This document shows positions 6,814 to 14,972 of a stretch of DNA of 64,000 nucleotides, one piece after another (within the stretch, counting starts at the first letter, position 1; every line of letters begins with the position of its first letter). Made by a program: the position numbers and the translations under genes. The stretch lies in NCBI GenBank assembly GCA_040235415.1, contig JBECKR010000278.1, positions 1 to 64,000 of the forward strand, written 5' to 3'. The notes beneath the pieces are model-generated. The model had not been told where the DNA came from. It ran no database searches and saw only the letters and a list, made by a program, of their open reading frames with translations. The stretch comes from JBECKR01 sp040235415 (GTDB lineage Bacteria; Acidobacteriota; Polarisedimenticolia; Polarisedimenticolales; Polarisedimenticolaceae).

Positions 6814-8070
6814 ATGCGCGTTTCCATCGCGGTGCTCGGCACGATCGTGTTGTTGTCGTCGCCCGTCGTCGCAGAGCCGCCCCACGTCTCGTACACGATC
6901 GAGGACCTGAAGCGCATCGCGCGGTCGGTCCATCCGACGCTCGCCGCCGTCGAGGCCGGCGTCGAGGAGGCAGAGGGTGTGCTGCGCCGATCGCGGGCCT
7001 ACCCGAACCCCGGCTTCGCGGTCGCGGCGGGTCGGGGTAGGCCGCGTGACGGCGGCGATGCGAGGTCCGAGTCGTCGTTCGAGCTGGTCCAACCGATCGA
7101 GCTGCCGGGCGTCCGGAAGTGGCGCGCCCGCGTCGCGGAGCTTGGCCTCGAGGGCGCCGGGCTCGAGCGCGCGGTGGCGGAGTCGGTGGTCGACGCCTCG
7201 GTGGCCCGCCTGGCCCACACGGTTCAAGGGGAAAGCCGGCGGGTCGAGATCGCTCGGGAGAGCGCCCGCGTCGCGGAGCGGCTGCACGAGCTTCTGGCGC
7301 GTCGCGTCGAGCTCGGCGAGTCGTCGCCTCTCGAGGCCGTGAAGGCGCGCGCCGAAGCGTTCGCGCGGCGGCGGGATCTGCTCGACGCGACGAGCGCGCT
7401 CGCCGCCGTGCGTTCGGCGCTGGACGTGTTCTGCGGGCATCGGCTCGGGGATCGATTCGAGGTCGTCGACGTGCCGGACCCGACGCGACCCCCGGAGCTG
7501 CCGGCCGATCTCGTCGCGCGCATGAGAGCAGGCAACCCCGTGCTCGCCCGGGCCGAGGTCGCCGTCCGGCAGGCCGAAGCCATGATCGGGTCCGAGAAGA
7601 AGTCGACGCTGCCGAGGATCGATGTCTTCGCCGGTCACGACACCGAGCTCGACCGGACCGCGACGAACGTGGGTGTCGCCCTCACGATCCCGCTCTGGAA
7701 CCGCAACCGGGGCGCGATCGATACGGCGACGGCGAAACGCCTTCGGGCGGCTCGCGAAAAGGACGCGTTGGACGTCGGGCTGGCGACCGAGCTGTCTCGG
7801 GCCGCGACGGAGTATCGGAGGGCTCGCGCCGCGATCGAGCTGCATCTCGAGGGATGGACCGCGGCGGCGGAGGAGTCCTTGCGCATCGCGACGTTCAGCT
7901 TCGAGAACGGCGAGGCGGCGCTTCTCGACGTGCTGGATGCCCAGCGCTCGAGCCTCGACGTGCAACTCGCCGAAGTCAACGCCCGGACCGCGTTGCGGCT
8001 CGCCCGTGCGGAGATCGAGCGGCTGATCGGCGGGTCGATCGAGATGGAGACGAACCATGAAACGCCTTGA
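6814..8070 (+). CDS. czcC: Outer-membrane factor of heavy-metal RND exporter (CzcC-like)
   Basis: This 418-residue TolC-family protein starts with a signal peptide (VLGTIVLLSSPVVA). The usual duplicated pattern follows: a first half with HPTLAAVEAGVEEAEG and NPGFAVAAGRG, then LVQPIELPGVRK, and a second half with NPVLARAEVAVRQAEAMI and LTIPLWNRNRG. FENGEAALLDVLDAQRS closes the last coiled-coil repeat. LPGVRKWR and IPLWNRNRG are characteristic of the CzcC subgroup. It would form the trimeric outer-membrane channel. Its stop overlaps the adaptor start by 14 bases (8057-8070), so the genes are co-translated. Confidence 0.87.
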   Translation: MRVSIAVLGTIVLLSSPVVAEPPHVSYTIEDLKRIARSVHPTLAAVEAGVEEAEGVLRRSRAYPNPGFAVAAGRGRPRDGGDARSESSFELVQPIELPGVRKWRARVAELGLEGAGLERAVAESVVDASVARLAHTVQGESRRVEIARESARVAERLHELLARRVELGESSPLEAVKARAEAFARRRDLLDATSALAAVRSALDVFCGHRLGDRFEVVDVPDPTRPPELPADLVARMRAGNPVLARAEVAVRQAEAMIGSEKKSTLPRIDVFAGHDTELDRTATNVGVALTIPLWNRNRGAIDTATAKRLRAAREKDALDVGLATELSRAATEYRRARAAIELHLEGWTAAAEESLRIATFSFENGEAALLDVLDAQRSSLDVQLAEVNARTALRLARAEIERLIGGSIEMETNHETP

Positions 8071-9262
8071 GGCAGGACTCGCCGTGGCGATCCTCGTGTC
8101 GCTGCTGACGTTGGCCCTCGCTTGCACGAGCCCTGCTCCCGAGAGCGGCGAGGGCGGCCACGAGGACCATGACGAAGATCGACACGTCGAGCGGGTGAGC
8201 CTCACCGAGCAGGCTTACGCAACGAGCGGAATCTCGGTGGCGCCGGTCGAGCTGCGTGCGCTCACCTCGAGTGTGCGGGTGACCGGGACCCTGTCCTACG
8301 ACGAGCGGAAGATGGCGATCGCCACGGCGCGTATCGGCGGTCGCATCACGAGGGTCGTGGCCGATTACGGACAGCACGTCGCGGAAGGCGTCGCGCTGGC
8401 CTGGATCGACAGCCCGGAGCTCGGCGCCGCCCAGGCCGACTACCGCCGGGCGGTCAGCATGACCCGACTGCGCGAGGCGGAGTACGACCGCGCGCTGCTG
8501 CTCGTCGAGGGCCGGGCGATCAGCCGCGGCGAGTTGTTGCGCCGCGAGGCGGATCTGCGAGCCACGGAAGCCGACCTCCAGACGGCCGAACAGAAGCTGC
8601 ACATCTTGGGGCTGTCCCAGGACGACGTGGCGGCCCTGTCCGCGAACGGCTCCGAAGCCGGCCACGTCTACCCCGTCCGGGCGCCCCTCGGCGGCCGGGT
8701 GACCGAGCGCCGGGCCGTCCCGGGGCGGGTGGTCGAGCCCGACGAAGAGCTGTTCACGATCGCCTCGCTCGACACGTTGTGGCTCTTCCTGCAGGTGTTC
8801 GAGAAGGACCTGCCGTCGATCGCCGAGGGCGCCGCCGTCACGCTGACCTGCGAGTCCCATCCCGACGAACGCTTCCGCGGCACGATCGACTTCGTCGGCG
8901 AGGTGCTCGATCCGCACAGCCGCACGGTTTCCGCGAGAGCGGTCATCGAGAACCGCCACGGGGACCTGAGGCCGGGGATGTTCGTCTACGCGACGATCGA
9001 GATCGAGCCACGGCCGGAAACGGTCGCCACGGGTCTGACGGTTCCGGTGCGCGCCGTCACCGAGATCGACGGTGCCAGCGCGGTCTTCGTCGAGGTGGGC
9101 GAGCGCACGTTCGAGATCCGTGAGATCGAGCCGGGCCGGACGGCGGGCGAGTGGATCGAGGTTCTCGCCGGCGTGACGGAGGGGGAGCTCGTCGCGGTCT
9201 CGGGCGTGTTCACGCTCAAGTCGGAGGTCCGGAAGGGCGGCCTCGAAGGGCACGAACACTGA
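8057..9262 (+). CDS. czcB: Periplasmic adaptor of heavy-metal RND exporter (CzcB-like lipoprotein)
   Basis: This 401-residue membrane-fusion protein has a lipoprotein signal with the lipobox LALAC (about residue 15). A short His/Asp/Glu-rich stretch follows (GGHEDHDEDRHVE, about 25-37) that could bind metal. The rest has the usual order: beta-barrel start (VRVTGTLSYDERK), half of a lipoyl domain (GGRITRVVADYGQHVAEG), an alpha-hairpin (about 115-185), the second lipoyl half (VRAPLGGRVTERRAVPGRVV) and C-terminal beta and membrane-proximal domains. It links the inner-membrane pump to the outer-membrane channel and may load metal into the pump. Its TGA overlaps the pump ATG by one base. Confidence 0.88.
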   Translation: MKRLEAGLAVAILVSLLTLALACTSPAPESGEGGHEDHDEDRHVERVSLTEQAYATSGISVAPVELRALTSSVRVTGTLSYDERKMAIATARIGGRITRVVADYGQHVAEGVALAWIDSPELGAAQADYRRAVSMTRLREAEYDRALLLVEGRAISRGELLRREADLRATEADLQTAEQKLHILGLSQDDVAALSANGSEAGHVYPVRAPLGGRVTERRAVPGRVVEPDEELFTIASLDTLWLFLQVFEKDLPSIAEGAAVTLTCESHPDERFRGTIDFVGEVLDPHSRTVSARAVIENRHGDLRPGMFVYATIEIEPRPETVATGLTVPVRAVTEIDGASAVFVEVGERTFEIREIEPGRTAGEWIEVLAGVTEGELVAVSGVFTLKSEVRKGGLEGHEH

Positions 9263-12200
9263 TGGCCACGCGGCTGATCGAATGGGCCCTCGCGAACCGG
9301 CTGTTCGTGCTGCTGCTGGTCGCGATCCTCGTCGCGGGCGGGCTGTTCGCCATGAACCGGCTGCCGATCGACGCCGTGCCCGACGTCACCAACGTGCAGG
9401 TCCAGATCGTGACCTCCGCCCCGGCGCTGGGGCCGGTCGAGGTCGAACAGTACCTGACCTACCCGGTCGAGGCCGCGATGAGCGGGCTTCCGGACGTCAC
9501 GGAGCTGCGTTCGATTTCGCGGTACGGCATTTCCTCGGTCACGGTCGTGTTCGAGGACGGCACGCCGCTTTTCTTCGCGCGGCAGCTCGTGCAGGAACGG
9601 CTGCCGGAAGCGCGCGACAGGATCCCCCCGGGGTTCGGCAGCCCCGAGATGGTCCCCCCGACCACCGGCCTCGGGGAGATCTTCCACTTCACGGTCGAGT
9701 CGAATGAGTTGTCGCCGATGGAGCTGCGGAGCCTGCTCGACTGGCAGATCGCGTTCCGTCTGCGCCAGGTGCCGGGCGTCGTCGAGGTCAATGCCTGGGG
9801 CGGGCTGGCGAAGCAGTTCCAGGTCGAGGTCCGGCCGGAGAAGCTGGTCGCACACGGCATCTCGCTCGCCGCCGTCTTCGAGGCCGTCGAGAAGAACAAT
9901 GCGATGGCCGGCAGCGCCTACCTGGAGCGCGATCGCGAGCAGCTGCTGATTCGCGGCGAGGGGCTGATCGGCTCGATCGGCGACCTCGAGGAGGTCGTCG
10001 TCGCGGTCCGTGAAGGGACCCCGATCCGGGTGCGGGAAGTGGCCCGCGTCGTCGAGGGTGCGATGCCGCGTCGCGGAGCCGCGACCGCAGACGGTCGTGG
10101 AGAAACGGTGATCGGGCTCGTTCAGATGCTGGCGGGCGAGAACGCGCTCGACGTGACCCGTCGGGTCAAGACCCGACTCGCCGACATCGAGCACGACCTC
10201 CCACAAGGCGTGAACATCCGCCCGTACTACGACCGCACCGAGCTGGTCCGGCGCTCCATCCGGACCGTGATCACCAACCTGACCGAAGGCGGTCTGCTGG
10301 TCGTCGTCGTGCTGCTGTTGCTGCTCGGAAGCATGCGCGGAGGGTTGATCGTCGCGGCCGCCATTCCGTTGTCGATGCTGTTCGCGTTCTGCGGGATGTG
10401 GATCGGCGGCATATCCGGCAACCTGATGAGTCTCGGCGCCATCGACTTCGGGCTGATCGTCGACGGCTCGGTGGTCATGGTCGAGAACGTCGTGCGGCGG
10501 TTGTCGGGTCGACGCGAACCCGGTGCTACGGTGCTCGATACCGTCCGCCGAGCCGCCATCGAGGTCGGCCGCCCGGTGACGTTCGCGGTCGCGATCATCA
10601 TCATCGTCTACCTGCCGATCCTCACCCTGACCGGAACCGAGGGGAGGATGTTCCGGCCGATGGCGTGGACGGTGGTGTTCGCCCTGGCGGGATCGTTGCT
10701 GCTGTCGCTGACCGTGATGCCGGTGCTCTCCAGCCTCGCGTTCCGCAAGGGAGTGGTCGAGCGCGAGACCCGCGTCATCGCGTTCGTTCGACGCCGGTAC
10801 CGTCCGACGCTGGCCTGGGCTCTGCGGAGGCGGTGGATCGTCGTTGCCGGCGCACTCGCGGCCGTGATCGGCGCCGGGGTGTTGTTCCCGTTCCTCGGCG
10901 GGGAGTTCCTGCCGACGCTGGACGAAGGGGACGTGGTCGTACAGACGCTTCGCCTGCAAAGCTCCTCCATGACCCACTCGGTCGAGGCGGGACAACAGGT
11001 GGAGCGCGTGCTGCTCGAGTTCCCGGAGGTCGAGCACGTGGTGACCCGTATCGGGTCTCCCGAGGTCGCCACCGACGTCATGGGAATCGAACTCTCCGAC
11101 GTGTTCGTCGGTCTCGAGCCGAAGAAGGAATGGAAATCCGGCCGGACCAAGGCCCAACTCGTCGAGGCGATGGCGGAATCCCTGGAGGAGCGGGTTCCGG
11201 GCATGGGATTCTCGTTCACCCAGCCGATCGAGATGCGCTTCAACGAGCTCATCGCGGGCGTCCGGTCCGACGTCGCGGTCAGCGTGTTCGGAGACGACCT
11301 CGACGTCCTGGAGCGCCTGGGCCGACAGGTCGCCGACCGGCTCCGCGAGGTTCCCGGCGCGGCCGACGTGCGCGCCGACCAGGTCCAGGGGCTGCCCGTG
11401 CTGCGCATCGTGCTCGACCACGCCCGGATCGCCCGCTACGGCATCCAGGTCGACGACGTGCTCGGCGCCGTCGAGGCGATCCGTGCCGGTCGGGTCGTCG
11501 GTGTCGTCATGGACGGGGTGCGACGGTACGACATCGTCGTCAAGTTCGCCCTTCCGCTCCAGGCCGACCTCGAAGCGATCCGGAATCTCCCGGTGATGGA
11601 TCCCGACGGCCACGCGGTGCCGCTGGCGCAGCTCGCGGAGATCCGGGTCGAGCAAGGTCCGGCACAGATCAGCCGGGAGTTCGGTCAGCGTCGCCTCAAC
11701 GTCGAGGCGAATGTTCGCGGCCGGGATCTGGACTCGTTCGTGCGCGAAGCCCGCGAAGTGCTCGACGCCGGGCTGGTCAAGCCCGACGGCTACTACCTCG
11801 AATGGGGCGGCGCGTTCGAGCAGCTCGAACGGGGGCGGAATCGACTCCTCGTCGTCGTGCCGATCGCCCTGTTCGCGATCTTCGCCCTGCTGTACGCCGC
11901 CTTCGGATCGGTGCGCCACGCGCTGTTGATTCTCACCGGCGTGCCGCTCGCCGCCGTCGGTGGGGTTGCGGCCCTGTGGCTCCGCGGCATCCCGTTCTCG
12001 ATCTCTGCCGGCGTCGGGTTCATCGCCCTGTTCGGTGTTGCGGTGCTGAACGGCGTGGTGATGGTCTCGGCGATCCGCCGCTTTGAGGGCGAGGGGCGCG
12101 AGCTTCGAGAGGCCGTCGAGTCGGGCGCCTCGGAGCGTCTGCGCCCGGTCCTGATGACGGCGCTCGTGGCCTCGCTCGGGTTCGTCCCGATGGCCCTCTC

Positions 12201-12336
12201 GACGTCGGCAGGCGCCGAGGTTCAGAGGTCGCTGGCCACCGTGGTCATCGGAGGGTTGATCTCGTCGACGTTGCTGACGCTGGTCGTTCTGCCGACGTTG
12301 TACGCATGGGGAGGGGAGCGGAAGCGGGCTTCTTGA
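9262..12336 (+). CDS. czcA: Heavy-metal RND efflux pump (CzcA family)
   Basis: This 1,024-residue inner-membrane antiporter is of the heavy-metal-efflux RND class. The N-terminal helix (WALANRLFVLLLVAILVAGG) leads into a first periplasmic domain with LPIDAVPDVTNVQVQI and VEQYLTYPVE, both family hallmarks. Transmembrane helix 4 carries DFGLIVDGSVVMVEN (about 394-408). Its two Asp residues correspond to the proton-relay pair of CzcA and match the Zn/Co/Cd/Ni type more than Cu/Ag pumps. Helices at the C-terminal end (ILTGVPLAAVGGVAALWL and beyond) complete the 12-helix layout. It exports divalent metal using the proton gradient. The ATG at 9262 overlaps the adaptor stop, and an upstream in-frame start lies inside czcB and is not used here. 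Confidence 0.92.
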   Translation: MATRLIEWALANRLFVLLLVAILVAGGLFAMNRLPIDAVPDVTNVQVQIVTSAPALGPVEVEQYLTYPVEAAMSGLPDVTELRSISRYGISSVTVVFEDGTPLFFARQLVQERLPEARDRIPPGFGSPEMVPPTTGLGEIFHFTVESNELSPMELRSLLDWQIAFRLRQVPGVVEVNAWGGLAKQFQVEVRPEKLVAHGISLAAVFEAVEKNNAMAGSAYLERDREQLLIRGEGLIGSIGDLEEVVVAVREGTPIRVREVARVVEGAMPRRGAATADGRGETVIGLVQMLAGENALDVTRRVKTRLADIEHDLPQGVNIRPYYDRTELVRRSIRTVITNLTEGGLLVVVVLLLLLGSMRGGLIVAAAIPLSMLFAFCGMWIGGISGNLMSLGAIDFGLIVDGSVVMVENVVRRLSGRREPGATVLDTVRRAAIEVGRPVTFAVAIIIIVYLPILTLTGTEGRMFRPMAWTVVFALAGSLLLSLTVMPVLSSLAFRKGVVERETRVIAFVRRRYRPTLAWALRRRWIVVAGALAAVIGAGVLFPFLGGEFLPTLDEGDVVVQTLRLQSSSMTHSVEAGQQVERVLLEFPEVEHVVTRIGSPEVATDVMGIELSDVFVGLEPKKEWKSGRTKAQLVEAMAESLEERVPGMGFSFTQPIEMRFNELIAGVRSDVAVSVFGDDLDVLERLGRQVADRLREVPGAADVRADQVQGLPVLRIVLDHARIARYGIQVDDVLGAVEAIRAGRVVGVVMDGVRRYDIVVKFALPLQADLEAIRNLPVMDPDGHAVPLAQLAEIRVEQGPAQISREFGQRRLNVEANVRGRDLDSFVREAREVLDAGLVKPDGYYLEWGGAFEQLERGRNRLLVVVPIALFAIFALLYAAFGSVRHALLILTGVPLAAVGGVAALWLRGIPFSISAGVGFIALFGVAVLNGVVMVSAIRRFEGEGRELREAVESGASERLRPVLMTALVASLGFVPMALSTSAGAEVQRSLATVVIGGLISSTLLTLVVLPTLYAWGGERKRAS

Positions 12337-12920
12337 AAACACCCTCCACGGCGCCGGCTTCTCTGAGGCGCGCTACGGCGGGCTGCGAGTGTCAGCACTG
12401 TCGGATCTGCCCAAAGGCCGCCACGGAGAACGGGTAGCGAGCTGGCCCGACTACTTCCGACGGCGGATGGCAGAGAACAAGGTGCGGCGCGAGCTCGGCG
12501 AAGGTGTGCTGTCGTTCGAGGATTGGCGAACACAATACGGCCGGGCCGATCAGGGATTAGCAAGTAGCTGAAAAGGTCTGCTCACGCCTTCCATACTAGT
12601 TTCTCGTGAGAATGGGAGAAGCGGACGAGTCCTCGCGGCAACCGTCAGCAAGGCACGAAGTGGAGCCGGGCTACAGAGAAGTTCTCGCGGCTCCATATCT
12701 CACCATCCTGCAAGTCGCAGATCGTCAGGTACTCAGCGCACCGCCTCCGCCTAGAGTCCGAACCAGATATTGCTTTTCGAATCAAACTACCGTAAACAAG
12801 GCGCATGTGGGGTCGGTCGCCATCGCACATCAAGACGCGACCATCCCCGGTTTCTTGTGATCGCTCCGAACCGACACCCGTGAAGCACAGTCAACCGCTG
12901 AGATACCGTTGGAGGCCGCG
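12337..12920 (+). other. Gene-poor stretch before the patatin gene
   Basis: This lower-GC stretch has one possible small frame (12389-12571) and no other supported gene. There is no recognised promoter, RNA or repeat. The ribosome-binding site GGAGG at 12911-12915 belongs to the patatin gene. The composition shift begins here and runs to about 14,740. Confidence 0.4.
12389..12571 (+). CDS. Possible small protein or gene remnant
   Basis: This GTG-started frame of 60 residues contains DYFRRRMAENKVRRELGEG and LSFEDWRTQYGR, which look like real amphipathic protein sequence. The frame stays open upstream for about 20 codons without a good start, which suggests the tail of a broken gene. No family is recognised and no ribosome-binding site is seen. 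Confidence 0.22.
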   Translation: MSALSDLPKGRHGERVASWPDYFRRRMAENKVRRELGEGVLSFEDWRTQYGRADQGLASS

Positions 12921-14351
12921 GTGACGCAGTCGGTGCATGATGACGCTCGACAATCGGAAGGAGACTCGCCACCTCGCCGCCGACGCGGTCTGGTGCTCGA
13001 AGGTGGAGGGGCCAAGGGCGCGTTCCAGTACGGAGCCCTATCTGTCTTCTTCGAGAAGGGAATTCAGTTCGATGTTGTCGCGGGAACGTCCGTTGGAGCG
13101 CTCAACGCGTGTATCTGGGCCACAAGGGAGCTCAGACTCGCTGATGAGCTGTGGCGAAACCTGAGCTTCGGAGCCGTCTTTCGTGTGCGGTGGCTTCTAG
13201 GGATGATCGCTATCGCAACGCTTCCCGCCCGGCTATACGTCGAGCGACATCGGATCTACGTGCCGGTCTACGTCCGAATGTCTTTTGGACTGATTAGGCG
13301 GATGCCGATGCTTGCTGTAGCCGCGCTTGGTTTGTACGGTCTTGCGCTCATGGAGGTTGAAGGCGGCGACTTTCTCTGGCGCTTCCTCGCATACGTCGTG
13401 TTTCCTCTCGCGAGCGCCCCGCGGATGTATACCAAGATGGTCCTGTTCAGCTACGCTATGGGCGTCGGCGCGTACCTCGGGCTTCGGTCCGCGGGCGCCG
13501 CGGAAGGCTGGGTCGGAGGCATCGCGCTATTGGGCGCCTTGCCGTTCGTGGTGTGGCTGGTGGGCCACGGCACACGTGGCCTCAATACTTCCGTGTTTGA
13601 AGCTGGGCCCTTGGGCGAGGTCGTTTCGCGGCTTGCTCCGACGAAACCACTAGTCCCCATTCTCGCGACGGTCGCCCGAGTTGTGGACTTCGTAGATCCA
13701 GACCGAGTCCAGTACGACGTACCGTTGGGTGCTCCGGCGTTCTTGGCAACGTCACCAATGGCGCAGAATCACCTTGTCGCAGAGTATCTCCGCTTGGATG
13801 AAGCGACAGCGACGGATCGGGCGGCGGCAATGATGGCGTCCGCTGCGCTGCCACTCGGGATCTTGCCGTATCGCAGGATGAGCAGATCTGGGCTAAAAAG
13901 CGGCCCTATTCGTAAGCTGCCAATCTCGAAGTTTCCGATCGTCGCTAGCGAGGTCGTGGATGGTGGCGCGGTCGACAACTGTCCGTGGTTTCCGCTCATC
14001 GCAGACCTACCCTGCGACGAGATAGTCGTATTGAGGTGTCGGCCGGGTTCTTGGGACGAGACGAAAGCCCGCCGAGAGTGGCGGGAGCGGGATCGAATAC
14101 GGAGGGTCGCCGCGTCGGGATTCGAGGGGTATTCAAACCCGACTGGAGCGGCTCGCGACAACCCGGAGAATCCCACCGCCATTCCGTACCGTGAACCGCC
14201 AACCTGGCCGGTTCGAGTCTCCGTGGTAGCGCCGGCGCGTTCGCTGGGGGGATTGTTTATGGGAACGCTCAATTTTTCGACAGGCCGCGCGCGCAAGAAC
14301 ATCGCGGCAGGTCGTGAGGCGGCGGAAGCGCTACTCGGAGTCTATCCCTGA
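12921..14351 (+). CDS. Patatin-like phospholipase with inserted membrane segments
   Basis: The 476-residue protein has the patatin catalytic set: the oxyanion loop LVLEGGGAKGAFQYGAL (about 25-40), the nucleophile elbow GTSVGAL (Ser about 56) and the catalytic Asp in VDGGAVDNCP (about 350). Between elbow and Asp lies an unusual insertion of about 200 residues with four hydrophobic segments (around LAVAALGLYGLALM, FLAYVVFPLAS, LFSYAMGVGAYLG and GIALLGALPFVVWLVG). The enzyme should therefore sit in the membrane and hydrolyse lipids there. The GTG at 12921 is five bases after GGAGG (12911-12915), so it is preferred over a TTG at 12909. Base composition is lower in GC than the neighbours, and the gene is isolated and next to a tRNA-like scar, so it was probably acquired. 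Confidence 0.82.
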   Translation: MTQSVHDDARQSEGDSPPRRRRGLVLEGGGAKGAFQYGALSVFFEKGIQFDVVAGTSVGALNACIWATRELRLADELWRNLSFGAVFRVRWLLGMIAIATLPARLYVERHRIYVPVYVRMSFGLIRRMPMLAVAALGLYGLALMEVEGGDFLWRFLAYVVFPLASAPRMYTKMVLFSYAMGVGAYLGLRSAGAAEGWVGGIALLGALPFVVWLVGHGTRGLNTSVFEAGPLGEVVSRLAPTKPLVPILATVARVVDFVDPDRVQYDVPLGAPAFLATSPMAQNHLVAEYLRLDEATATDRAAAMMASAALPLGILPYRRMSRSGLKSGPIRKLPISKFPIVASEVVDGGAVDNCPWFPLIADLPCDEIVVLRCRPGSWDETKARREWRERDRIRRVAASGFEGYSNPTGAARDNPENPTAIPYREPPTWPVRVSVVAPARSLGGLFMGTLNFSTGRARKNIAAGREAAEALLGVYP

Positions 14352-14708
14352 CGTCCGAAAGGCCGCTCTCTGCTCGGCCCAAGTAGCGGAAGAACGGAGC
14401 CCACGGAGATCTGGAACGCAATGCAGACTGCGTAGCAGCCGCATGAACGCGCCAGTCCGGAAAATGAGAATCGGACACACCTATCGCTCCATTCCTCCAC
14501 GTCGGTGTGAGGCGTCTCCCTCTGGGGCCATGGAGTTTTCGCTGTTGCGGACGGGCCAAGCGTCTCCAAAATGTCTCCACGACCGGGGACGATTCGAGGG
14601 GACTCACGGCGACAGCGGAGGACTCGATCCGTGGTGTAAGGCTCATTGGTTTCAAGGCGTTACCTGCGAAAGTCGTGCGCCATCACCAGTTTGCGCTTGA
14701 TCGTGCGA

Positions 14709-14736
14709 GCGGGTTCGATTCCCGCGGCCTGCAGCA
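14709..14736 (+). tRNA. tRNA- or tmRNA-like 3' end fragment
   Basis: A perfect T-arm, GCGGG-TTCGATT-CCCGC (14709-14725), is followed by an acceptor-like GGCCTGC, then A and GCA instead of CCA. No 5' acceptor or D-arm is found upstream. The T-arm sequence is common in tRNAs and in tmRNA, and the hairpin four bases later fits a terminator of such an RNA gene. It is read as a degenerate attachment-site scar. Confidence 0.4.
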
Positions 14737-14739
14737 ATC

Positions 14740-14767
14740 AACCCGAGTCACATCAACGACTCGGGTT
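14740..14767 (+). terminator. Perfect hairpin after the tRNA-like end
   Basis: AACCCGAGTC (14740-14749) pairs perfectly with GACTCGGGTT (14758-14767) around an eight-base loop. It follows the tRNA-like end as a transcription terminator would. It lacks a long U-run. Confidence 0.5.
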
Positions 14768-14972
14768 CTCCGTTCCCGCAGACTCCCGGGGGATTTCGGA
14801 GGGTTCGCGCAAGCCGCCGTGGCCGGGACCTCCTGGATCGATCCCTCCTCGCCCGCGGCCGGCGACGGGAGGTTCCATCTCGTGACGGCGAAGAACCGCC
14901 TGTGGGAGGAGGGGGCGAAGGGATGGTCGTCGAGCGGGCCGGAGCGGGACAACTCATCTCGGTGTCCCTGAT

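Larger units (their letters stand above)
14352..14972 (+). other. Gene-free stretch holding a tRNA-like 3' end and hairpin
   Basis: No supported coding frame lies here. The only clear elements are the T-arm at 14709-14736 and the hairpin at 14740-14767. The antisense continuation of the kinase frame past its stop at 14973 is ignored. Confidence 0.45.

Noticed and set aside
5968..8205. Long minus-strand open frame opposite the CzcC gene
   Set aside because: It is an antisense shadow of high-GC coding DNA: Arg/Pro-rich, no domain pattern, and opposite clearly recognisable proteins.
8986..12342. 1,118-codon minus-strand open frame opposite CzcA
   Set aside because: His/Asp/Arg-biased shadow frame with no motifs. 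The plus strand encodes an unmistakable RND pump.
14585..14736. A complete tmRNA gene ending at the T-arm
   Set aside because: A GATTCGAGGGG-like string upstream resembles a tmRNA start, but the span is only about 150 bases, no tag reading frame is seen, and the 3' end reads GCA.
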